Assembly: GCF_021390515.1 (NCBI RefSeq) | Contig: NZ_JAJUXI010000003.1 | Coordinates: 496,001-560,000, forward strand | Length of the DNA stretch: 64,000 nucleotides | Source of the DNA: Dyadobacter sp. CY326 | GTDB taxonomy: Bacteria; Bacteroidota; Bacteroidia; Cytophagales; Spirosomataceae | Direction: 5' to 3' | In this document: positions 47,201 through 54,354 of the stretch, piece after piece | How the letters are laid out: each line of letters begins with the position of its first letter | Position numbering within the stretch: the first letter of the stretch is position 1 | Program-made: the position numbers and the translations under genes | Notes under the pieces: generated by a model | The model's input: only the letters and a program-made list of their open reading frames with translations | The model's database searches: none | What the model was told of the DNA's origin: nothing

Positions 47201-47759
47201 GGACAACTTTAATGTTGGGTGAAATGTCTTTAAAACTATAAAACTCATCCGACCGCTCAAACTCATCCGGCATTCCTTGCGTGGCCCAATGGTTTTTTTC
47301 AGTTACAATAAATTTCCCTTTTTGCACATTGCTCGGCGTCATCGGGTGATCCAAGAAATAAGCGCCTGCAAGCTGGCCATACCAGGGCCATTCATATTCC
47401 GTGTCCGTAGCGGCGTGAATGCCAACATAACCGCCGCCTGCCTGAATAAATCTTTCAAACGCCGTTTGCTGCTCGTTGGTTAAGATATCGCCGGTTGAAT
47501 TCAGAAAAATCACGGCATTGAATTTCTTCAAATTACGCTCGTTAAATTGCGCTGCATCCTCGGTAAAGCTAACGCCAAAACCTTGCTCTTTCGCCATTTT
47601 GGCTAAGGCAGCATTACCCGCAGCAATTGATGCATGCCGGAAAGCGGCCGTCTTGCTGAACACCAGCACGTTCGTCTTTGGGGCTTGTGCAAAGGACGCC
47701 TGATAACTGAGCCCCAGCGCCAGAAAGAGGACATTGATGATGAGTGATTTTACTTTCAT
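44292..47759 (-). CDS. Multidomain ThuA / sugar dehydrogenase-like / PKD / cytochrome c protein
   Basis: 1155 residues from the ATG at 47759, whose product begins with a signal peptide (ending LSYQASFAQ). Order: ThuA-like domain (KTNVLVFSKTAAFRHASI; about 25-250), a six-bladed glucose/sorbosone dehydrogenase-type propeller (EPMELSVLNDGRVLFIERKG; GEDGLLGLNKDPNF; about 265-660), a PKD domain (about 690-770), a cytochrome c domain with C886, C889 and H890 (ASDCKACHSVDKK), and a C-terminal CBM6-like domain. The layout suggests periplasmic oxidation of a sugar with electron transfer to the heme (inference). First gene of an operon with GH106 and the small secreted protein. Confidence 0.9.
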   Translation of the reverse strand: MKVKSLIINVLFLALGLSYQASFAQAPKTNVLVFSKTAAFRHASIAAGNAALAKMAKEQGFGVSFTEDAAQFNERNLKKFNAVIFLNSTGDILTNEQQTAFERFIQAGGGYVGIHAATDTEYEWPWYGQLAGAYFLDHPMTPSNVQKGKFIVTEKNHWATQGMPDEFERSDEFYSFKDISPNIKVVLKIDEKSYIGGKNPDFHPISWYQEFDGGRAFYTAMGHTDETFSEVLFLNHLLAGIKYAVGGDAPKPVDFSKSRPEENRFTKVVLQEKLDEPMELSVLNDGRVLFIERKGDVKLYNIKSKELKTIAKMPVSTKYKNKEGKESVGEDGLLGLNKDPNFAQNHWIYLYYSVPEEPKNVLARFELKGDELDFNSKKVLLEIPTQREECCHTGGSIAWDKAGNLYLSTGDNTNPHGSNGYSPSDEREGRSAWDAQKSSANTNDLRGKIIRIKPQADGTAGAAPYTIPEGNLFPKGTPGTRPEIFTMGHRNPFRISVDQKTGFVYWGEVGPDAAKPDSSRGPAGHDEVGQARKAGNFGWPHFVGDNKAYNKYDFTASKSGELWDVNAPSNNSPNNTGLKVLPPAQKAFIWYPYGASKEFPLVGSGGRNAMAGPVYYSDAFKNAPNAFPSYYNNKLLTYDWMRGWIMSVTMDKEGNFVAMERFMPSYKFSNPMDMEFAENGDLYMLEYGTGWFSANDDARLIRIEYNGGNRKPQIQMTANKMGGASPLALKLSAKGTKDADDDVLTYSWKITSKNGFSKLVNTPDANLTLAKLGAYKATLTVNDGKGGISTQSMDISVGNEPPVLSLDMPASNKSFYSPDKPFNYDIKVADKEDGTLEKGIDPERVAVNIDYLAEGYDKIAIAQGHRSADAGAAFSAGKKLIEASDCKACHSVDKKSIGPAYREVSQKYKDDKSAVERLTKKVISGGAGVWGETAMAAHPQLSAADASEMVKYILNVVNEKPKEKSLPLKGSYNAKLPTGDKGKGVFIVRAAYEDGGASGLPALKSEQSLVLRNAKVDMHGYDAYEDIMKISNGGMNLAIASKSGAYMLLKQVDLNAVTELQLQAIAPKPQVNAAGGKVELRLDSPTGKLVGESTMLATSEALDFKPTLLSVPIKPGANADGKLHDVYVVFVNPQADGHTLMVVMGTEFKLGAEAQ

Positions 47760-47769
47760 CTGATAATAA

Positions 47770-47831
47770 GTTTGAATTAAGTCAAACAAAGCTAATCTTA
47801 TTTCAATTATTGTCTTTAAATTAGACAATAA
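47770..47831. promoter_or_regulatory. Two inverted repeats upstream of the ThuA operon
   Basis: GTTTGAATTAAGTCAAAC (47770-47787) has 6-bp arms. TTATTGTCT (47807-47815) and AGACAATAA (47823-47831) form a second 9-bp-arm repeat with a 7-bp AT spacer. Both lie 10-72 bp ahead of the ThuA start. A copy of its half-site, TTTAAAGACA, occurs at 47905-47914 before the divergent regulator gene. Confidence 0.5.
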
Positions 47832-47936
47832 ATTTTTTTCTATTATTCATTTGTATTGTGCTAGTTACTTGCGGTTTTCTGCATTGATTCGGCTCAATAG
47901 CACATTTAAAGACACCAAAAACCTTAGTTTTGCCAA

Positions 47937-48710
47937 ATGCTGACCGAATCTCCTATCCCTGATAAAAACGTGAGTACACCGATTTTGACAAATCCCAGTG
48001 AACAGAATTACATTGACCAGCTGTCCATTGACTGCGTCATTTTTGGTTATCATAATAAGGCGCTGAAAGTGCTTGTTCCGAAACTGAATTTCAAAGGCGA
48101 TTTCTGGGGCGTGCCCGGCGGATTTGTCCACCAGCACGAAGACATTGATGATGCTGCGCATCGCATTTTGCAGACGCGAACAGGGATTAAAGAAATTTAT
48201 CTTGAACAATTTCACGTCTTCGGCAATGCCGCACGGAACAATCTGAAATTTATGAAGCGCCTTTTGAAGCTCAATCCGGAATTGCTGATCATGGACGAGG
48301 AGCACAAAAAGGAATATATGTGGCTCACAAAGCGCTTTGTTTCAATCGGTTATTATGCGCTGGTGGACATTAACAAGGTGATTCCGCAGAAAATCGACAT
48401 TGACGAATCCATTGATTGGTATAATGTTCAGGAATTGCCAGAACTGATCATTGACCATAATGAAATTGTTGAAAAAGCCCTCTCCGCACTGCGCGCGAGC
48501 TTCGACGAAAAACTCATTGCATTCAACCTGCTTCCCGAAACTTTTACGATGAAAGATGTGCAGGAATTGTACGAAACAATTTTTGACAAACCCCTTGCGC
48601 GCAACAACTTTCAGAAGAAAATCCTGGATATGAATGTGCTGGAAAGGTTGGAAAAGAAGTTTACGGGAGCAGCCAACAAGGCGCCTTATCTTTACAGGTT
48701 CAAGCGCTAA
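47937..48710 (+). CDS. NrtR/AraR-type transcriptional regulator with degenerate Nudix domain
   Basis: 257 residues. Residues about 28-175 form a Nudix fold. The Nudix box keeps G62, E68, R76 and G83 but the catalytic glutamates are I77, T80 and R81, so it should sense rather than hydrolyse. The C-terminus (TFTMKDVQELYETIFDKPL to APYLYRF) is the winged helix of the NrtR family, to which the arabinose regulator AraR of Bacteroides belongs. No signal peptide. A TAGTTTTG box (47925-47932) fits the -7 consensus but lies only 4 bp before the ATG, so the start or promoter assignment needs care. It is divergent from the ThuA operon and the inverted repeats. Confidence 0.9.
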   Translation: MLTESPIPDKNVSTPILTNPSEQNYIDQLSIDCVIFGYHNKALKVLVPKLNFKGDFWGVPGGFVHQHEDIDDAAHRILQTRTGIKEIYLEQFHVFGNAARNNLKFMKRLLKLNPELLIMDEEHKKEYMWLTKRFVSIGYYALVDINKVIPQKIDIDESIDWYNVQELPELIIDHNEIVEKALSALRASFDEKLIAFNLLPETFTMKDVQELYETIFDKPLARNNFQKKILDMNVLERLEKKFTGAANKAPYLYRFKR

Positions 48711-48735
48711 AACTGAATTTTCGAGATTTTCTTCG

Positions 48736-49509
48736 TTATGCAGACGGTTGCGAAATGTCCATTTTCAACAATCGGCTTTTGAACAAATCGGTTTTATACT
48801 TTAAAATGAAATTGCGCAATGACATGCCTGTGCTGTGCAGCATGCACAAATTTGCAGCCTCCTCTGAGATGTTAAAACGCGAGAGCAGCTCATTTACGCG
48901 GATCGTTTTGTTTCTTTCCAGCTCGGTTTTCAGGTAAGTAACCATCGAATCGGCTGTGAATTGCTGGATTGAATTTTCATCAGCCATTTTGCTCGCATAA
49001 TTATTTCGGGCTAATATATTGACGATCAGATCAATGCTGCTTTTGATTAGTTTAAGATAAGAAGCGGGTTGCTGCGTAAGTTCATATGAAATTTGATTAA
49101 CCAAATAATGGACCATCTGCGCATCGCGCTCATCGCGAATGGGTTGCCCCTGACGAATGCGAAGGTTTTTGCAAATATTTTCAGCTAGTTTGTAAGTGTC
49201 TGCAAAGTCTGGGGTCAGGGCCTTTTTCTTTTGGAAGTCGTCGGCTAAATGCGTGTCAAAAGCGATCATGAATGCTTCGGTCACCTTATCTTCCTGAAAA
49301 AGCGGCTTCTGCTCAGGTTCCAGGAAAATAACGCCCTGAGGGCAATAGGAATGGATTTCATGGTTTAAAACAAACTTCCCCTCTCCCGAAATCACAAACA
49401 AAACGCGGTAATGCGAAAGGTGTTCCGGGCGCTCATTTAAGCTTCGCGTTTTGCATTGGAGCAAGTGAAATTTCTTTTGCGCACTGAATTTAATGGCTGT
49501 CATACACAT
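48736..49509 (-). CDS. AraC-family protein with truncated DNA-binding domain
   Basis: 257 residues from the ATG at 49509; a TTG at 49545 is possible but unneeded. The N-terminal half is a cupin-like effector domain (LSHYRVLFVISGEGKFVLNH, CPQGVIFLEPEQKPL). The C-terminal AraC domain has only its first helix-turn-helix (NKTIRVNELLSRFNISEEAANLCMLHSTGMSLRNFIL, quoted in part) and stops after LLKMDISQPSA. The second helix-turn-helix is absent and only 25 bp separate the stop from the convergent regulator gene. It may bind DNA weakly or not at all. Confidence 0.8.
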   Translation of the reverse strand: MCMTAIKFSAQKKFHLLQCKTRSLNERPEHLSHYRVLFVISGEGKFVLNHEIHSYCPQGVIFLEPEQKPLFQEDKVTEAFMIAFDTHLADDFQKKKALTPDFADTYKLAENICKNLRIRQGQPIRDERDAQMVHYLVNQISYELTQQPASYLKLIKSSIDLIVNILARNNYASKMADENSIQQFTADSMVTYLKTELERNKTIRVNELLSRFNISEEAANLCMLHSTGMSLRNFILKYKTDLFKSRLLKMDISQPSA

Positions 49510-49629
49510 TTCTGGCTTATGCAACAGCACAATTTTGTAATTCAAAGGTTACAAAGAAAATCAGATTGTCTGAAGGGCCGTTTTTGGTGTTTGAACAGGC
49601 AAATTTGCGTGCAGAAGTCTTTCGGGAAA

Positions 49630-50385
49630 TTATCGTCCGAGCCAGTTTTTGAACTCCGACATGCGGTCCGCGCTGACGGTCGTTTCCTGGGACAATGCGG
49701 GGTTAAGCTCAATTTTCAGCCTTCCCGGCGAGATTGCGTGGATGTTTTTAATGGCATCAATCGAAATCAGCAACGTGCGGTTAATGCGGAAGAACTGGCT
49801 CGGGTCAAGCATCTGAGACAACCGTTCGAGGCTGTATTCGACGGCAAAATGCCGACCGTCAAACAACCTTAGAAATGTGGACCGCTCTTCGATCATGAAG
49901 TAAGCAATCTCGGATGTTTTAAAAGTAAATATGCGTGAACCGGCCGTGCAGAGGAACCGATCTTTGTAAGCGTCGGTGGGCAAAATTTCAGCTACCATTG
50001 TGGACGGAGTTGCTGTGACAGGCGCTGACAACTTCTTGAATTTCAACAATGACGCCTGCAATTCCAGTGGATTAATGGGCTTCAAAAGATAATCAATGCT
50101 GTTGGCCTTGAACGCTTTCAATGCATATTCGTCAAACGCTGTGGTGAAAATGACCGGGATCATCAGATCAAGACTTTCGACAATGCGAAAACCGTTGTCA
50201 TCTTCGAGGTGAATGTCCAAAAATATCAGGTCAGGCTGGGTTTTGGCCTCGTTTTGGAGATAGGCGATGGTTTCAAAAACGGAGGGAATGGTTGCGAGCA
50301 CTCTGATGGATGGGTCAATGCCGAAAATCAGCTTTTGCAGGCGCTCCGCACTTAAATCTTCATCTTCTACGATCAGCACATTCAT
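49630..50385 (-). CDS. LytTR-type response regulator
   Basis: 251 residues. A receiver domain with phospho-acceptor Asp57 (DLIFLDIHLEDDNG) and acid pocket VEDED is followed by a LytTR DNA-binding domain (KDRFLCTAGSRIFTFKTSEIAYF; MLDPSQFFRINRTLLISIDAI). The start ATG overlaps the kinase stop by the sequence ATGA, so translation is coupled. Its target genes are not evident from the sequence. Confidence 0.94.
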   Translation of the reverse strand: MNVLIVEDEDLSAERLQKLIFGIDPSIRVLATIPSVFETIAYLQNEAKTQPDLIFLDIHLEDDNGFRIVESLDLMIPVIFTTAFDEYALKAFKANSIDYLLKPINPLELQASLLKFKKLSAPVTATPSTMVAEILPTDAYKDRFLCTAGSRIFTFKTSEIAYFMIEERSTFLRLFDGRHFAVEYSLERLSQMLDPSQFFRINRTLLISIDAIKNIHAISPGRLKIELNPALSQETTVSADRMSEFKNWLGR

Positions 50386-51470
50386 GATATCAGCGGGATT
50401 TTCACGACGAAATTAGCGTCCGTTTTTTCAATAATGACCAGTTTATTTTGCAAAAGTTTGTAACGGCTCTCAATGTTTTGCAGGCCCAGCCTGGTTGTGG
50501 ATTCTCTCAATTGCCTTAGCTGCAATGGGTTGCTTACAATTAACATTCCCTTCTCAATGTAAATGCTGATCGTCAGCGGATGCTGCATCGACATAGTGTT
50601 GTGCTTCACCGCATTCTCGATCAGCGGCTGCAATGTGAGTGGAATGATCGCGTATTTTTCGAGGTCTTCGTTTGGAATGTTCACTTCAATGCGCACCTTT
50701 TCCTGAAAACGCGTCCTGAGCAGGAATGTGTAAGTTTCCAAAAATTTGATTTCTTCTTTCAAACTGATCTGATGCAATTCTGCCTGTTCGAGAATGTAGC
50801 GGTAGGCCAGCGAAAGCTGCTGGATAAACGCGCTCGATTTTTCTGGCCGCGTCTCCACCAGTGAGGCAAGAACACTCAGATTATTGAACAAAAAATGCGG
50901 GCTGATTTGATTTTTCAAAGCCAAAAACCGCGCGCTCATGTTTTCAGTCGCCAGTTTTTCCGAATCCACGAGCAGCTTTTTCAATTTTTCCTGCACCTGA
51001 TTGCTTACGCACAAATAATAACCGGCAATCAATGCAAGAATGGTCAACGCCTGATTGGCACGATGCGCGGCATAAAACATCCGGGACTTGGACGCGGCGC
51101 GCCCGTAACGCATGGGTTCTTCACTCCAAAATGAGTCCATAAACGCCCACGTATGCGTCAGCACATAATTGAAAATCAACGCCAGCAGCACGGCGGGAAC
51201 AAGGGCGATGAGCTGATGCGAAATTTTGAATTCAGCAGAACGGTCGCTTCCTGTTAATGCCGTGAGCTTTTTCAGAAACCAGTCGATCAGATAAATCCAG
51301 CTCGTGTAAAACACCATGCTGATCACGACCTCGACAGAAAACAATGGCAGTTTGCGCAGAACCGTCCCCCAGACGTCATCATCGACATTCAGGAAAGTTC
51401 TCAACGGAATGTAAACGATCGCCAGCGCAAAGCCCAGCAACCATTTCTGACCAAGTTTATAAAGCCGCAT
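50382..51470 (-). CDS. LytS-type sensor histidine kinase
   Basis: 362 residues. Four membrane segments fill the first 155 residues. The HisKA_3/His_kinase domain has H192 in QISPHFLFNNLSV, an N-box in PLIENAVKHNT and a G-box in GLQNIESRYKLL. The short signal-sensing part suggests that the ligand or physical cue is detected within the membrane. Cognate partner of the LytTR regulator that overlaps its stop codon. Confidence 0.94.
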   Translation of the reverse strand: MRLYKLGQKWLLGFALAIVYIPLRTFLNVDDDVWGTVLRKLPLFSVEVVISMVFYTSWIYLIDWFLKKLTALTGSDRSAEFKISHQLIALVPAVLLALIFNYVLTHTWAFMDSFWSEEPMRYGRAASKSRMFYAAHRANQALTILALIAGYYLCVSNQVQEKLKKLLVDSEKLATENMSARFLALKNQISPHFLFNNLSVLASLVETRPEKSSAFIQQLSLAYRYILEQAELHQISLKEEIKFLETYTFLLRTRFQEKVRIEVNIPNEDLEKYAIIPLTLQPLIENAVKHNTMSMQHPLTISIYIEKGMLIVSNPLQLRQLRESTTRLGLQNIESRYKLLQNKLVIIEKTDANFVVKIPLIS

Positions 51471-51584
51471 ATTCTAACAAAATGCATTTTTTCAAATGTA
51501 GGGGATTTTTGATGGATGTGGAGGCTAGGGCCTGCAGGAATGATATTTTGACACCAATCCTACAAATCATCAACAATCGCTTTT

Positions 51585-52286
51585 ATGAAAAATATATTAA
51601 TGATCCTGACTTCGCATAAGGACATGGAGAACACGGATAGCAAAACAGGCGTGTGGCTGGGGGAATTTACAGACCCATATTATGAATTTATCGATCAGGG
51701 ATATAGCGTTGTGCTGGCGAGCCCGAAAGGTGGAACGCCGCCGGTGGACCCGATGAGCACATTGACCGAAAATATCACTGCTTCAAACCGACGTTTTCAG
51801 GACGATTCCATTGCCCAGCGCGTTTTTGAAAACACAATTATGCTGGAAGAAGCGGATCTTGACAAGTTTGACGCCGTATTTTATCCAGGCGGCCACGGCC
51901 CGATCTGGGACCTTGCCGACAGCGCCACAAGCGGTCAGATCATTCTCGATTTTCTGGATTCCGGTCGTCCGGTGGGCGCAGTTTGCCATGGACCAGCGGC
52001 GCTGATTGCAGCTGCATTGTTGCGTCCGGGCTTGCTAAAAGGCAAGAAATTGGCTGGCTTTACAAATACGGAGGAAGCACTGACATTCCGGTCTGACAAT
52101 GTTCCTTACAAACTGGAAGATCGCCTGATTGAGCTTGGCGCCGATTTCGATTCGGCACTTATTCCATTTACATCGCATGTAGAAACGGACGGTCTGCTCA
52201 TCACGGGTCAAAATCCGGCATCGGCAGGCCCGACAGCCAAAGCGCTCATTGAGTTTCTCGAAAAACAGCCTGTTTCTGCGCATTAA
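51585..52286 (+). CDS. DJ-1/PfpI family (type 1 glutamine amidotransferase-like) protein
   Basis: 233 residues. The nucleophile elbow is C134-H135 (GAVCHGPAAL) and the conserved Glu is E27 (WLGEFTDPYY). The GYSVVLASPKGGTPPVDP and DAVFYPGGHGPIWDL segments place it with Hsp31-like glyoxalase III/chaperone proteins. It is cytoplasmic and probably protects against carbonyl or oxidative stress (inference). A single-gene unit closed by the terminator at 52304. Confidence 0.9.
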   Translation: MKNILMILTSHKDMENTDSKTGVWLGEFTDPYYEFIDQGYSVVLASPKGGTPPVDPMSTLTENITASNRRFQDDSIAQRVFENTIMLEEADLDKFDAVFYPGGHGPIWDLADSATSGQIILDFLDSGRPVGAVCHGPAALIAAALLRPGLLKGKKLAGFTNTEEALTFRSDNVPYKLEDRLIELGADFDSALIPFTSHVETDGLLITGQNPASAGPTAKALIEFLEKQPVSAH

Positions 52287-52303
52287 TCCGCATTGAACTA
52301 GAT

Positions 52304-52340
52304 AAAAGAGCGGGATCGCATTGTGCTGTCCCGCTCTTTT
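52304..52340. terminator. Terminator after the DJ-1/PfpI gene
   Basis: AAAAGAGCGGGA (52304-52315) pairs with TCCCGCTCTTTT (52329-52340), followed by TTA. The inverse arms also carry A/T runs, so it may act for the convergent GH13 gene too. Confidence 0.85.
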
Positions 52341-52355
52341 TATGTTTTTGGAAAA

Positions 52356-54203
52356 TTATGTTTTTAGAAAAATCGCTCCGTAGTTTCCCGGAACATTGAT
52401 GGGCAGCCATTCGTTATCCGAATTGACTTCAACCGGAGAATGATGGCCGTCAATGTGTTCCTTCCAGATTCCTGTTTCCGGAAAAGGAAGCCAGATCTGT
52501 TGCGTTTGATTTGAAAAATTGATGGCGATCATTGCGCTTGCTCCCGGCAATCCATCCATGCTGTTTCGGCGAAATGCAATCACCTGTTTGTTCAAATGAT
52601 CTGATTCGAAATAGTAATAAAAATAACCCCGGCTGGTCAGCGCCTGCGTTTCCCTGCGCAGCTTGCCCAAGATCCTGTGCAGCCGGACGAGCGCCTTACC
52701 CGGACCGTCATAAAAATATTCCCAATGAAGAGGCCGTTCAAACAAATTACGCCCGATCCCGCCGCCGGGAACACCCCAGTTTTCACCAAATTCCTGCCCT
52801 TGCCAAAGCATGGGAATGCCCTTTGCAGTGTAAAACGCAATGATAAATGGCTGCATTTTATAAAAATCACCCCGATCTCCATATGCCTCACCCAGCAAAT
52901 CCCGCACTGCCCCTGCGCCAAAAGAATTGATAAATCGTGCATGGTCGTGTGATTCAAGATATTGAAACGGCGCAACTGGAAAGCGGTCTCCGGAAGATTC
53001 ATAATGATATTCGCTCGGGTAACCATTCATCTGCGGGTCAAGCTGATGCGCGAAAGATGCATTGACAAAATGATTCCGCGCCGTGTTACCTGACAAGTCC
53101 AGCAGACCATTTTGCCAGCAAGTGTTGGTGTAAGTTTTGGAAAGGATTTCCTGGGGAGCCGGCAAATGTTCGGCACATTGAATGATCTTGCTGCGGTTGG
53201 GAGCTGCAAATCGTGAAATTGACCGCGAATGCTCGTAAGTGCGGAACACCAATTGCGCATAACCTTGCCCCATGAAGCCGTCATACATGCCGGGAACATA
53301 GTCATAACGGAAGCCATCGACGTGATAATGTTCGAGATAATATTGATTCAAAACAAAAAAGAAGTCTCTTGTAAATGGCTTGGTGTAATCGGCGCCAGGA
53401 TTGTCATTGAAAAATTCACCCGCAAAATTGCCCATCATCGGGTTGGGCTCACCGCTGTGCTTATAGATCTGACTATAAGCGAATTCCGGATGCGCGTGAG
53501 CATAAACCGCGTCAAGAATGACTGCAATTCCGCGCACGTGGCAGGCATTTACGAGCCGTTTGAGTCCATCTATTCCACCGAGCCGTTCGTCGGGAGCAAA
53601 ATATCCGAGCGGTGTGTAACCCCATTCCACGTCTTCCTTCACATTGGTTACGGGCATCAGTTCCAGGACATTAACGCCCAAATCCCACAAGTAATCCAGT
53701 TGCAGGATCACGCCATCAAAATCTCGGTTAAACTCTCGGACATTGAGTTCATACACAACCATTTGATCCACTTCGGGAACCTGAAAAACGGCATCAAGCC
53801 AAGGAAATGGCTGCTGGTCAGGCTCGACGGTCACACTGGAAAGCGTGCCAACGCCCGACTCCGGGCCAAACGGATCGGCAAACCAGAATGTAACTTCCTG
53901 CTCGCCTCTTAACAACTGATAACGATACAGATAGCGGCCGGTTTCGCCAAAACGACTTGCGGTGTTGGGCTGCAAAGAAACGGAAGCCGTCCATAAATCA
54001 AGCTCGGAACCGTTCTCCCAGCTCATCCAGAAATCAGCAGGCTCTATGCCGCGAACAAACTGGTCAAACTCGTGAATGATGCGCAGTTTCAGCCGATAAC
54101 CTTTGTTGAATGTGATCCCCGGCAGATAAATCCCGAAGTTGATTTGCCAGTTGCCTCCCGCATCCTGACTTGCACGCGCTCCTACTTCATTCAAGTTGAT
54201 CAT
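52356..54203 (-). CDS. GH13 alpha-glucan-active enzyme (branching/trehalohydrolase-like)
   Basis: 615 residues without signal peptide. An N-terminal beta domain (about 1-115) precedes the barrel. Region I is DAVYAHAH, nucleophile D301 (DGFRYDYV), acid/base E345 (IIQCAEHLP) and third Asp D420 (LESHDHARF), so all catalytic residues are present. The EWGYTPLGYFAPDERLGG segment resembles glycogen branching enzyme and malto-oligosyltrehalose trehalohydrolase, but the substrate cannot be fixed. It probably joins GlgX in storage-glucan metabolism. Confidence 0.87.
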   Translation of the reverse strand: MINLNEVGARASQDAGGNWQINFGIYLPGITFNKGYRLKLRIIHEFDQFVRGIEPADFWMSWENGSELDLWTASVSLQPNTASRFGETGRYLYRYQLLRGEQEVTFWFADPFGPESGVGTLSSVTVEPDQQPFPWLDAVFQVPEVDQMVVYELNVREFNRDFDGVILQLDYLWDLGVNVLELMPVTNVKEDVEWGYTPLGYFAPDERLGGIDGLKRLVNACHVRGIAVILDAVYAHAHPEFAYSQIYKHSGEPNPMMGNFAGEFFNDNPGADYTKPFTRDFFFVLNQYYLEHYHVDGFRYDYVPGMYDGFMGQGYAQLVFRTYEHSRSISRFAAPNRSKIIQCAEHLPAPQEILSKTYTNTCWQNGLLDLSGNTARNHFVNASFAHQLDPQMNGYPSEYHYESSGDRFPVAPFQYLESHDHARFINSFGAGAVRDLLGEAYGDRGDFYKMQPFIIAFYTAKGIPMLWQGQEFGENWGVPGGGIGRNLFERPLHWEYFYDGPGKALVRLHRILGKLRRETQALTSRGYFYYYFESDHLNKQVIAFRRNSMDGLPGASAMIAINFSNQTQQIWLPFPETGIWKEHIDGHHSPVEVNSDNEWLPINVPGNYGAIFLKT

Positions 54204-54354
54204 CGTCTCCCAGATTTAACGTTAAGTTGTGACATTGGTTAACGATGCCAATGCTTTGTTTATCAATTTAAACAGAAACACGAAGCACTGATAACGAATT
54301 GGTTTCAGACTTTGCGGAACGCTGCGGGAAGTTATTTTACGGCGATTTCAATGG

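Noticed and set aside
53229..53912. 227-residue open frame opposite the GH13 gene
   Set aside because: Antisense to all catalytic motifs of the GH13 enzyme; no start context or known fold.
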